Of a stretch of 11,030 bases of DNA, positions 1 to 7,218 are shown piece after piece. The translations under genes and the position numbers were made by a program. The notes beneath the pieces are model-generated. The model was given only the letters and a program-made list of their open reading frames with translations. It did no database searches and had not been told where the DNA came from. The stretch comes from an uncultured Planctomycetaceae bacterium (GTDB lineage Bacteria; Planctomycetota; Planctomycetia; Pirellulales; Pirellulaceae): contig CAIXSC010000941.1 in the NCBI GenBank assembly GCA_903921945.1, forward strand, positions 1-11,030, given 5' to 3'. Within the stretch, counting starts at the first letter, position 1. Every line of letters starts with the position of its first letter.

Positions 1-174
1 GCTGTCGCGGAGACGCTCTTCCGCCAAGCCCAGCAAGACATCGACGACACCTGGCGTTACTACGAACAAATGGCGGGCATCGAACGCACACTCGCCGGTC
101 CCGCCGCGGCTAGCGACTCCGCTTCACCACTCCGTTCGGCTCCCGCTTCCTCCAACACTTCCGACCAGGAGTAA
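1..174 (+). CDS. nifJ: Pyruvate:ferredoxin (flavodoxin) oxidoreductase, C-terminal end only
   Basis: Only the last 57 codons are in the window; the frame is open from base 1 to the TAA at 172-174. The visible peptide begins AVAETLFRQAQQDIDDTWRY and continues YEQMAGIER. This resembles the amphipathic C-terminal helix of NifJ-type pyruvate:ferredoxin oxidoreductases, where a Leu-rich stretch is followed by a Trp..Tyr.Glu.(L/M)Ala motif. A Ser/Ala/Pro-rich tail of about 25 residues follows and is probably disordered. The enzyme family oxidises pyruvate and CoA to acetyl-CoA and CO2, reducing ferredoxin or flavodoxin, in the cytoplasm, using thiamine diphosphate and [4Fe-4S] clusters. None of those domains can be seen here. 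The call rests on the tail and on the neighbouring dihydroorotate-dehydrogenase-like gene, which from memory often follows nifJ. Another protein ending in a similar helix cannot be excluded. Confidence 0.72.
   Translation, partial: AVAETLFRQAQQDIDDTWRYYEQMAGIERTLAGPAAASDSASPLRSAPASSNTSDQE
167..171 (+). promoter_or_regulatory. Ribosome binding site for the dihydroorotate-dehydrogenase-like gene
   Basis: AGGAG ends one base before the nifJ TAA stop and lies 11 nt upstream of the ATG at 183. The site inside the end of the upstream gene, together with the 8-nt intergenic gap, points to translation from a shared transcript. Confidence 0.7.
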
Positions 175-182
175 CCGATTCC

Positions 183-1184
183 ATGGGCGTCGATCTCTCC
201 ACGCGTTATCTGGGCCTGAAGCTCGCCAACCCGCTTGTCGCCAGCGCCGGTCCACAGACCGGCAGCCTCGACAAACTGCGGAAGCTCGAGGAATGCGGAG
301 CGGCGGCCGTCGTGCTGCCGTCGCTGTTCGAAGAACAGCTGGAGCACGACCAGTGGGCGATCCACTCGCTGTACGAACACCAAACCGAAGCGTTCGCCGA
401 GTCGCTGTCGTACTTTCCGGAGATGGAAGACTACAACACGGGCCCGCGGACCTACCTGCAGTTGGTGCGCGAGTCGAAGCAGTGTTTGAAGATTCCGGTG
501 ATCGCGAGCTTGAACGGCGCGACCCCAGGCGGCTGGGTGCATTACGCGAAAGAGATTCAATCGGCGGGCGCCGACGCGCTCGAACTGAACATCTACTTCG
601 TGCCCACCGATCCCGAGATGACGTCAGCGGATGTCGAGCGACGCTACGTCGAGCTGATCGCGTCGGTCCGCCGAGAAGTCTCGATTCCGCTTGCCGTGAA
701 GGTCGGACCGTTCTTTAGCGCGATCCCGCATGTCATGCGCCAGTTCGCTCGCGCCGGCGCCAATGGCCTCGTGCTCTTCAACCGCTACCTCGAGCCGGAC
801 ATAGAACTCGATAACCTGCAGTTCACACCCCGTGTGCTGCTCAGCAGCCGGCACGAACTATGGCGGCCGCTGCGCTGGATCGCCGTCCTCCGCGACCAGC
901 TCGACCTGTCGCTCGCTGTCACCAGCGGCGTTCATTTCGCGGAAGACGTGCTGAAAGCCATCCTGGCCGGGGCCGATGTGGCGATGATGACGTCGCTGCT
1001 GCTGCGTCACGGCCCGGAAACGATACGCCGCCTCCTGCCCGAAATCTCGCACTGGCTGGAGACCGGCGGCTATAGCTCCATCGAGCAGATGAAAGGCAGC
1101 ATGAGCTTGAAAAACTGCCCCGACGCCAGCCAGCTCGAACGCGCGAATTACATGAAAGCCCTGACGTCCTACACGGATACGTAA
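183..1184 (+). CDS. Dihydroorotate-dehydrogenase-like FMN TIM-barrel protein, nifJ-linked
   Basis: This 333-residue cytoplasmic protein resembles PyrD/PreA-type FMN beta/alpha barrels. It starts with the family-typical LGLKLANPLVASAGP (10-24). It then has NGATPGGW (111-118), the core strand ELNIYFVPTDP (134-144), VKVGP (172-176), where the family has an FMN-contacting Lys, and a C-terminal SGVHFAEDVLKAILAGAD stretch (248-265), matching the flavin-phosphate-binding end of the barrel. In authentic dihydroorotate and dihydropyrimidine dehydrogenases the strand at 134-140 ends in N-x-S-(C/S)-P-N, which supplies the catalytic base. Here it reads N-I-Y-F-V-P, with Phe139 at that position, so orotate chemistry is unlikely. 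The gene starts 8 nt after nifJ, so it probably belongs to a redox operon; an accessory flavoprotein role is inference. A separate pyrD would be expected elsewhere in the genome. Confidence 0.85.
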   Translation: MGVDLSTRYLGLKLANPLVASAGPQTGSLDKLRKLEECGAAAVVLPSLFEEQLEHDQWAIHSLYEHQTEAFAESLSYFPEMEDYNTGPRTYLQLVRESKQCLKIPVIASLNGATPGGWVHYAKEIQSAGADALELNIYFVPTDPEMTSADVERRYVELIASVRREVSIPLAVKVGPFFSAIPHVMRQFARAGANGLVLFNRYLEPDIELDNLQFTPRVLLSSRHELWRPLRWIAVLRDQLDLSLAVTSGVHFAEDVLKAILAGADVAMMTSLLLRHGPETIRRLLPEISHWLETGGYSSIEQMKGSMSLKNCPDASQLERANYMKALTSYTDT

Positions 1185-1211
1185 AGCGGAGTTGACGCAG
1201 CTCGGCAGGTG

Positions 1212-1330
1212 CGGAAGGCGGAGGGCAGAAGGCAGAAGGCAGAGGGCGAAAGGTAGAGCGCGGAAGACGGTGGGCTGAGGGCTGAGGGCGGAAGACCGAG
1301 GGCTGAGGGCGGACAGCAGACAGCGGCGTG
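1212..1330 (+). repeat. Purine-rich degenerate tandem repeat array
   Basis: Short GGCAGAA/GGCGGA/GGGCTGA units of about 7 bp follow one another almost without interruption. GGCAGAA-type units fill about 1223-1250. The 16-mer GAGGGCTGAGGGCGGA occurs at 1277-1292 and again at 1298-1313, a 21-bp period. On the other strand it reads as CCCTCAGCCC-type pyrimidine repeats. It lies between the 3' ends of two convergent genes (1184 and 1366). No convincing gene lies in 1185-1365; open frames through it give only low-complexity peptides. Its function is unknown. It could arise by slippage or act as a structured 3' region. Confidence 0.7.
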
Positions 1331-1365
1331 CTTCGGGAGGTGAGGCGAACGCGGCGGCGATGGCG

Positions 1366-1665
1366 TTACTTCGAAGACGCATCGCGGCGGGCTGTCCAGT
1401 AATCGTCCGTGACCATCGCGGCGACGCTGGCCAACGTCAAGATGGCCAATTCCACCATGAGCAACAGGAAGCCGTTCTTGTCGAGGAACACCAGCAATGG
1501 CGAAGCCGCGACGGTGCCGGCACTCCGCGGATCTTGCGTTCGCACCATGAGGATGCCATACGCGCAAGCGGTCAGGGTGAAAGCGATGCCGCTCAGCACC
1601 ACCACCGGATACAGCGGATTGACCGCTTTCTTTTTCGCGTTGCGGGAGGATTCTTCGCTCGTCAT
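1366..1665 (-). CDS. Small two-helix membrane protein, unknown function
   Basis: This predicted 99-residue protein has a short charged N-terminus (MTSEESSRNAKKK), a first hydrophobic segment at about 21-41, a polar loop of about 20 residues, and a second hydrophobic segment at about 65-85. It ends in a charged tail containing DDYW and RRD. The pattern fits an integral inner-membrane protein with two helices. I do not recognise a named family. I chose the ATG at 1665 because the Lys-rich N-terminus then directly precedes helix 1. A GTG at 1692 would add nine residues, and neither start has a clear Shine-Dalgarno sequence. It is divergent from pckA (start-to-start about 200 nt) and convergent with the flavoprotein gene. 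Moderate hydrophobicity and non-repetitive composition suggest a real gene, but with no recognised homologue it stays hypothetical. Confidence 0.65.
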   Translation of the reverse strand: MTSEESSRNAKKKAVNPLYPVVVLSGIAFTLTACAYGILMVRTQDPRSAGTVAASPLLVFLDKNGFLLLMVELAILTLASVAAMVTDDYWTARRDASSK

Positions 1666-1853
1666 GGCCGTCAGCGTACCAAAAAACACCACGGGTGTGA
1701 CGTCTCGTGCGCTCGTGGTCGGCCTGAGCGGCTCCTCCTCAACCTTCGACTTGTGTGTTAGAAGATGCGGGTAGGCGGCGGTCGGCGGAGTAGGAAGCGA
1801 AGCAACAGTGTTCGATAGGTTGGGAGGCGGTTGCGCGAGGCGGCCGCGTCCCG

Positions 1854-1860
1854 AAAGGAG
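1854..1860 (+). promoter_or_regulatory. Strong ribosome binding site for pckA
   Basis: AAAGGAG lies 8 nt upstream of the ATG at 1869. It is the best Shine-Dalgarno match in the window and fixes the pckA start. No convincing -35/-10 pair was found in 1693-1853. Confidence 0.8.
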
Positions 1861-1868
1861 ATCGCGCC

Positions 1869-3461
1869 ATGGATTCGTTCGATTTGCGTTCTTACGGCCT
1901 CAGCGTGTCCGACGTGCGGCGGAATCAATCGCCCGCCAAGCTGTACGCCGAGGCGCTCGCGCAGGAAAAGGACTGCGTCATCGCCGATACCGGGGCGTTG
2001 ATCGCCTTTTCCGGCGCGAAAACGGGACGCTCGCCCAGTGACAAACGGATTGTCCGCGAGCCGTTCTCCGAACACGACGTTTGGTGGGGAACGGTCAACA
2101 TCCCGATCAACCTCGACGCCTTCGAGATCAACCTGGAACGCGCGAAGGACTACCTGAACACGCGGCGCCGGTTGTACGTGGTCGATGGATTCGCCGGCTG
2201 GGATCCGCGCTACCGGATCAAGGTCCGCGTGATCTGTTCACGTCCGTACCATGCCCTGTTCATGCATACGATGCTCATCCGCCCCAGCGCCGCTGAACTG
2301 GCGGATTTTGGCGAGCCCGATTCGGTCATCTTCAACGCCGGCCAATTTCCCGCGAATCGGCGCACCGCCAGCATGACATCCAAGACCAGCGTCGACTTGA
2401 ACCTGCACACGCGGGAGATGGTGATCCTGGGCACCGAGTACGCCGGGGAAATGAAAAAGGGCGTGTTCACGCTCATGAATTATCTAATGCCGATGCGCGG
2501 CATTCTCTCCATGCATTGTTCGGCCACGGCCGATCCGGCGACTGGGAAGTCCTCCCTGTTGTTTGGCTTGTCCGGCACGGGCAAGACGACGCTCTCGGCC
2601 GACCCCAAGCGACAGCTGATCGGCGACGACGAGCACTGCTGGTCGGACGACGGCGTGTTCAACATCGAAGGCGGTTGCTACGCCAAGGCGATCGATTTGT
2701 CCGAAGAGTCCGAGCCGGACATTTACCATGCGTTGCGGTTCGGCGCGGTGCTCGAAAACGTCGTCTACGATCACGACACGCACCGCGTTGATTTCAGCGA
2801 CACGACGATCACGCAGAACACTCGCGGAGCCTACCCTATCGAGTTCATCACCGGTGCTCGCATCCCCTGCGTCGCCGGCCACCCTACCGATTTGATTTTC
2901 CTCACGTGTGACGCTCACGGCGTTTTGCCGCCCGTTAGCCGGCTGACCCCCGCACAGGCGATGTACCACTTCATGAGCGGCTACACGGCGCGAGTGGCTG
3001 GCACGGAAATGGGCGTGTCGGATCCGGTCGCGACATTTTCTCCATGCTTCGGCGGACCGTTCCTCACCTGCCATCCGGCTCGTTACGCGGCGCTGCTGGC
3101 GGACAAGATGCGGCGCCATGCGGCCCGGGTTTGGCTGGTGAACACCGGTTGGAGCGGCGGTTCGCCGGGCGCCGGCTCGCGGATCAAGCTGCGTTATACT
3201 CGCGCGATCATCGACGCGATTCATACGGGCGCGTTGGCGGAAGCGCCAACCGAAGCCGATCCGGTGTTTGGCGTGGAAGCGGTGACCGCTTGTCCGGGCG
3301 TGCCCGTTGAGATGCTCGTTCCACGCCGAGCCTGGAGTGATTCGGCGGCGTACGAAGCGACGGTCCGCAAGCTCGCGAAGCTGTTCCACGACAACTTCCA
3401 GAAGTACGCGGCCAATGCCGCGCCGGAAGTGGTGGCGGCCGGCCCTCGTATGGACGCTTGA
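1869..3461 (+). CDS. pckA: Phosphoenolpyruvate carboxykinase (ATP)
   Basis: This 530-residue cytoplasmic enzyme interconverts oxaloacetate + ATP with phosphoenolpyruvate + ADP + CO2, the entry step of gluconeogenesis or, in reverse, an anaplerotic step. The length matches the ATP-dependent family. All diagnostic motifs are present: FSGAKTGRSPSDKR (47-60, substrate-binding Arg54), YAGEMKKG (191-198, Tyr and metal-binding Lys), His216 in SMHCSA, the P-loop GLSGTGKTTLS (233-243), the kinase-2 aspartates in IGDDEHCW (251-258), and NTRGAYPI (317-324, Arg319). GLSGTGKTT and the overall length separate it from the GTP-dependent class. The start is fixed by the RBS at 1854-1860. It is transcribed alone: the upstream gene is divergent and the downstream gene convergent, with only 39 nt between the two stops. 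No missing catalytic residue or frameshift was seen. Confidence 0.97.
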   Translation: MDSFDLRSYGLSVSDVRRNQSPAKLYAEALAQEKDCVIADTGALIAFSGAKTGRSPSDKRIVREPFSEHDVWWGTVNIPINLDAFEINLERAKDYLNTRRRLYVVDGFAGWDPRYRIKVRVICSRPYHALFMHTMLIRPSAAELADFGEPDSVIFNAGQFPANRRTASMTSKTSVDLNLHTREMVILGTEYAGEMKKGVFTLMNYLMPMRGILSMHCSATADPATGKSSLLFGLSGTGKTTLSADPKRQLIGDDEHCWSDDGVFNIEGGCYAKAIDLSEESEPDIYHALRFGAVLENVVYDHDTHRVDFSDTTITQNTRGAYPIEFITGARIPCVAGHPTDLIFLTCDAHGVLPPVSRLTPAQAMYHFMSGYTARVAGTEMGVSDPVATFSPCFGGPFLTCHPARYAALLADKMRRHAARVWLVNTGWSGGSPGAGSRIKLRYTRAIIDAIHTGALAEAPTEADPVFGVEAVTACPGVPVEMLVPRRAWSDSAAYEATVRKLAKLFHDNFQKYAANAAPEVVAAGPRMDA

Positions 3462-3462
3462 A

Positions 3463-3489
3463 CGCCGCATTCGGAACGCGAATGCCGCG
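3463..3489. terminator. Candidate bidirectional terminator hairpin between pckA and the lptD-like gene
   Basis: The 39-nt gap between the convergent stops holds the inverted repeat GCATTCG (3467-3473) and CGAATGC (3479-3485) with a 5-nt loop. After one mismatch three more pairs extend the stem to 3463/3489. There is no clear T-run on either side, so rho-independent activity is uncertain. Its position between two converging genes is the main argument. Confidence 0.4.
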
Positions 3490-3500
3490 AGTCGACAGGG

Positions 3501-6500
3501 TTACTCGAGACCGTAGGCGCCGGCCGGCGGGATCGCCACGCCACCGACATTTCCGAGCCGATTGCCGGGCATGAACCGCGGCTCGACGAGCAGTGTCGCG
3601 CCGAAGTTGTCGCGGCTGACGTCGTAGTTGAACCCGACCTGCACCAAAAACGATTCGCCGACCCGCGTCAATCGCAGCGATTGGCCGATGTTGCCGGCCG
3701 GTCCGAAATCGTAGGCGGCGCCCGCTGACAGAAGCCACTTTTCGCTCATGCGGTAGTTCAGGTTCGCGTTGAGCACATTGCCGATCATCGGTGTGAGCGC
3801 GTCGGCCGGTCCAGGACCGTCGATGTGGCGAAAACCGATGTACAGGCTTCCTTGTTCGGGCCGTCCGATCTGGCCGCCCACGGATACGGTCCGCAGGCCT
3901 TCCGAGAAGACGTCCGCGAATCCGTCGCTGAAGAATGTCAACCGGTCGCCCACATGCCAGCGGAAGTCGTACTGGGCAAGTCCAAGCACTTCTCCGAAGT
4001 TGTCGCGGTCCGGATCGGGGTAAAGAGCCGTTTGGAAATCAAGCACGATCCAGTCAACGATCCGCTGTTGTCCCGGCAGACCGCGTTTGGTTTGCCATCG
4101 TTGCCGGATGCCCAAACGCGCCATCATCAGATCGTCCACGACCTCCGTGCTCGGCGAGGTCACCGATCCCTGCAGGCCGCTCCGCAACGCGTAGTACCGC
4201 TCATCGAACCGCAGCGGCACGTCGGTGCCCGCGGTTTGATTGAATGTGTTGAAGAGCAAACGCCGACGGAACTGCTCGGTCGCGTCATCGTCAAGCGCGT
4301 CGTACAGCGGCAATTGGTCCATGTTCTGGCTGGCGTCGGCGTAGAAGACGTCGCCTTCGAGCGTGATCTTGTGCGCGACGCCGTTCAGATTGAACAGTTC
4401 GCTTTGGACGCTCGCATCGGCCCGCCAAAAAGGCAGGCTCGCCCGAAGGCCGGCTTGGCCATACAGCCGCGTGAGATCGTCGCCCGCCAGATCCTCGCCC
4501 CAATGCGCGACTTCACCCAGCAGATACGGCACCAGCTTCAGCGCGCCGACTTCCAGCGGCAGGTCGAGTTCCTGCCGAGTCGCGGCCCGCACGCCGCTCC
4601 GCGAACTCTCCCAAGGCAGCGGATCGAACTTGGCGAGGTCCGCCGGATCTTCTGGCGCCTCCGCGATCCGCACCCGGCCGTAGCCCACGTGGGAATGCTC
4701 GCTCCAGGTGAGCGTGTCGCTGATCAACGACTGGCCAATCCAGTAATGATCCAAGCGCGGCAGCCATTCGGTTTGCGTGAAGAACGGGTTCAGTCGCGCG
4801 TCGGCGGTAAGCGCCAGCGACATGTTGTCGTCAAGCCGCTTCAGTTCGAGGCCGGTTGTGAAGTCTTTGCCCTGGTCCCATTCCCGTTCGTAGAACTGCT
4901 CGAGGAAGTTCCGGTCGCTGACGAAGCCGAGTTCCGCGGTGAGTCGCAAATCCCACGGCAACTGTTGCCGATGTTGCCACAGCACGCGGCCACGGAAGTC
5001 CTGCTCGGGGACCAACGAGCGCCGGTCGAGTCCGAGGTTGTCGAGCCCGGAGTCTTTGAGTCCCCAGGCGTCAAAGTTTCCGGAGAACGGACCGGCAGCG
5101 CCGAGCAGCGTGTCCCCTTCGTAGCGGAAATTCGTGCCAAGCCCGACGCCACGTTCGGTGAGCACGTCGGTGGACAACTGCCATTTGGTGCGGGCCGGCC
5201 GATTGCGAATGCCGAGCAATTGGTAAAGATCCCAGTCAAGCAACACCTGGGTGCCGAAGACGCTGTCGTTCTTCAACTGGGCCCGCTGCAGATAATAGCT
5301 GGGCTCCTGCAGGTCGCTCGCCACCGTCGGCCAATAGAACACGGGATAACCGCCGAGGAACACGTAGTTGTTGTTGCTCGACGCCAAGTAGTTATGATCC
5401 ACCAGCGGCTCGCCGGTCCGTGGATCGAGTTCCGGCATGCGGGTGTAAGGATTGAGCCGCTGGCGTTGCTGGTCTTGGAACTCCACGGTCTCCGCTTGAA
5501 ACCAATAACGGGGAACTCCCAGACGGCTGGAAGTGATCGCCGCCCCGAACGCCTGGAACCGCTGTTCGTTGTACATCTGGAGCGCGTCGGCCTTGAGCCG
5601 CAGCAGGCCCTCGTATTCGGGCACCGGCGTCAGCATTTCCGCCGCCAAAACCACGCCGAACCGCTCGGACACGTTGTAATACATCCGCTCGGCGTAGATG
5701 ACCCGGTCGCCTTCGCGGAAAACGATGTTCCCCTCCATGTAGATTTCGACGGGCCGCGGGGCCGCGCCGGCGGCGCCAGCCGTGGCGGCCGAGTCCCCCA
5801 TGGCGCCGGAGAGATTCGCCGGCATCTCGCCCCAGACCACGACCCGGTCCGCCTCGACATCGATCCGCTCAACCGCATACCCCTGGAGCTGCACATTCTT
5901 GATCGCGTCGAAAACGATCCGGATCCCGGCGTCAAAAATCAGGCCGGCAGGCCGGCCGTCCGGCCCCTTGAAAGTGCGGAAGTCGAATCGCCCGCCACTC
6001 CGCGACTCGATCTTCGCGATGCCCGCCGCCGGCGGCGGACTGGCCGGCGCGGCCGGAGCCGCAGGCGTAGCCGGATTCGGAAACGGCACGCCCGAGGTTG
6101 CCCCAGGTGTTCCCGGGAACGCGCCAGACGGCGGCGGGGGGAACTGCGGATTGAATTGCGGATTGGCGGGCGGATTGAAGGGAGGATTGGCGGGCGGAAG
6201 CAGTTCGAAACCGGGAGGCGGCCCGAGCTGGCCCGGGGCGGCGGGAGCGGTCGGGAACTGGGGACCAGCGGGACTCAGCCGGCCACCAGGACGTTCGGGG
6301 ATCGTGAATTGAGCTGGCTGCACAGGCCAGCCACCACCGGCTTCCAAGGTCGCCATGGCGCGCCCCCAGAGTGGCGGTTTGTTAGGCGGCTCGGGCGTGA
6401 ACGTGTCGACCCGCAGTTGCACATCGTCGAGCGTTTGCAGCCGGCCGAACCAAACTCGATCGACGATTTCCGTCCGCGGCCGCTGCTGTTCCTTGGCTTG

Positions 6501-6884
6501 GTCGTAGTACGCGACATGGACCGCGCCTTCGAGGTACACGAGCACTCGATGGGGTTCGTCGCCCGTTTCATGGCGTTCGACCCACACGACGCCTTGCTGA
6601 GCGCTACCCGACACGTTGCCTTGGCGAAAGGTGGCGCCTTGCGGCAGAAGCAAGACGTCGTAGCGTCCCTGTTGCCAGCGAGCGGCTTGCGGACCCGCGA
6701 TGGAAACCGCGTCGCGCGGATCCGCGGGCGGCAACTCGATCTCGGCGAGAACTGGTCGAGCCGTTCCCGCGACGAGGAGAAGCACCCCGACCAGCGTTGG
6801 ACCCGCGAGCTTGGCGAAGCGCGCAACGAGGGCGCAACCGCGAGCCGCGCGGTTTGTCGCGAGCCAAACGCAGATTCGGGCCAT
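3501..6884 (-). CDS. lptD: LptD/OstA-like outer-membrane LPS-assembly protein
   Basis: This large (1127-residue) exported protein of the OstA/LptD type inserts lipopolysaccharide into the outer leaflet of the outer membrane. Numbered from the ATG at 6884, it has a signal peptide at 1-47 (hydrophobic LVGVLLLVAG, likely cleavage after ARPVLA). Residues 99-165 form a first OstA-like beta module (VYLEGAVHV, DRVWFGRLQT). A Pro-rich linker spans about 202-287. Residues 288-470 form a second OstA-like module (IYMEGNIVFREGDRVIYAER). The LptD-typical GYPVFYWP (512-519) precedes a beta-barrel region of about 530-1100 with alternating aromatic/polar strands. The last strand-like segment (ATLLVEPRF) is followed by a short tail ending GLE, not the usual terminal aromatic residue. 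The mature part contains no cysteine, so the disulfides of E. coli LptD are absent. A GTG at 6974 is an alternative start; neither start has a clear Shine-Dalgarno. It is about 340 residues longer than E. coli LptD. Confidence 0.85.
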   Translation of the reverse strand: MARICVWLATNRAARGCALVARFAKLAGPTLVGVLLLVAGTARPVLAEIELPPADPRDAVSIAGPQAARWQQGRYDVLLLPQGATFRQGNVSGSAQQGVVWVERHETGDEPHRVLVYLEGAVHVAYYDQAKEQQRPRTEIVDRVWFGRLQTLDDVQLRVDTFTPEPPNKPPLWGRAMATLEAGGGWPVQPAQFTIPERPGGRLSPAGPQFPTAPAAPGQLGPPPGFELLPPANPPFNPPANPQFNPQFPPPPSGAFPGTPGATSGVPFPNPATPAAPAAPASPPPAAGIAKIESRSGGRFDFRTFKGPDGRPAGLIFDAGIRIVFDAIKNVQLQGYAVERIDVEADRVVVWGEMPANLSGAMGDSAATAGAAGAAPRPVEIYMEGNIVFREGDRVIYAERMYYNVSERFGVVLAAEMLTPVPEYEGLLRLKADALQMYNEQRFQAFGAAITSSRLGVPRYWFQAETVEFQDQQRQRLNPYTRMPELDPRTGEPLVDHNYLASSNNNYVFLGGYPVFYWPTVASDLQEPSYYLQRAQLKNDSVFGTQVLLDWDLYQLLGIRNRPARTKWQLSTDVLTERGVGLGTNFRYEGDTLLGAAGPFSGNFDAWGLKDSGLDNLGLDRRSLVPEQDFRGRVLWQHRQQLPWDLRLTAELGFVSDRNFLEQFYEREWDQGKDFTTGLELKRLDDNMSLALTADARLNPFFTQTEWLPRLDHYWIGQSLISDTLTWSEHSHVGYGRVRIAEAPEDPADLAKFDPLPWESSRSGVRAATRQELDLPLEVGALKLVPYLLGEVAHWGEDLAGDDLTRLYGQAGLRASLPFWRADASVQSELFNLNGVAHKITLEGDVFYADASQNMDQLPLYDALDDDATEQFRRRLLFNTFNQTAGTDVPLRFDERYYALRSGLQGSVTSPSTEVVDDLMMARLGIRQRWQTKRGLPGQQRIVDWIVLDFQTALYPDPDRDNFGEVLGLAQYDFRWHVGDRLTFFSDGFADVFSEGLRTVSVGGQIGRPEQGSLYIGFRHIDGPGPADALTPMIGNVLNANLNYRMSEKWLLSAGAAYDFGPAGNIGQSLRLTRVGESFLVQVGFNYDVSRDNFGATLLVEPRFMPGNRLGNVGGVAIPPAGAYGLE
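6146..6197 (-). repeat. 12-bp coding repeat in the LptD proline-rich linker
   Basis: Four consecutive 12-bp units on the + strand (GCGGATTGAATT, GCGGATTGGCGG, GCGGATTGAAGG, GAGGATTGGCGG) plus a partial GCGG encode an N-P-(P/Q)-(F/A) tetrapeptide series in the lptD-like protein. It lies within the flexible linker between the two OstA-like modules and could vary in copy number. Confidence 0.7.
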
Positions 6885-7218
6885 CCTGGCGAGCGGCTTC
6901 AGAGGGGCGGCTTCCTTGCCGGTAAAACAGGGAACTTGCTGGCAAAATGCGGGAACTCGCTCGATGCCCGCCACCTGGGCGGACTGGAGCGGGGCGGATT
7001 ATAGGACCGCCTGACAACGGCGGCAAGGCAGATTCAGCCGCCGTCGCAAAGCCGCAAGGCATTTATGAATAAGCACTTACGAATAACGCGAACGAGTGGC
7101 GAACGGGCTCCTGGCCGCCTCGATTGGAGTTTTCGCTCATCGTGCCTCGGTTTCGCTCAAGTTTCCCGCCTTGGTTGCCGAACTGGCCAAACCTCGATTC
7201 GCTTGCTAGTGTTTTCGC
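6885..7218. other. Divergent intergenic region between lptD-like and hydrolase genes
   Basis: If the lptD-like gene starts at the ATG at 6884, these 334 bases hold no gene. The region contains the candidate lptD promoter at 6998-7026 and three GGCGG/CCGCC arms at 6993-7023. A more AT-rich stretch at about 7062-7085 would suit a promoter, but I find no clear -35/-10 pair there for the rightward hydrolase gene. If the GTG at 6974 is used, the gene-free part is 6975-7218. Confidence 0.5.
6998..7026 (-). promoter_or_regulatory. Candidate sigma70-type promoter for the lptD-like gene
   Basis: Read leftward, TTGCCG (7021-7026, 4 of 6 to the -35 consensus) is followed after 17 nt by a perfect TATAAT (6998-7003). 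Predicted transcription would start near 6991, leaving a leader of about 107 nt to the ATG at 6884 but only about 17 nt to the GTG at 6974. The -10 box lies between GGCGG (6993-6997) and CCGCC (7007-7011) arms, which could form an operator-like inverted repeat. The assignment is from consensus match and position only. Confidence 0.55.

Noticed and set aside
3095..3112. A partial match to the palindrome (GCGGACAAGATG) inside pckA
   Set aside because: Only one arm is present, and the bases are explained by conserved-frame coding sequence (ADKMRR).
2484..3470. A 328-codon open frame antisense to pckA
   Set aside because: It lies fully inside a gene with every PEP carboxykinase motif, and the peptide is basic and featureless.
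3825..7004. A 1059-codon open frame antisense to the lptD-like gene
   Set aside because: It is Arg/Gly/Pro/Val-rich without recognisable domains. The opposite strand gives a signal peptide, OstA modules and LptD motifs. Long antisense frames are expected in DNA with a high-GC third codon position.
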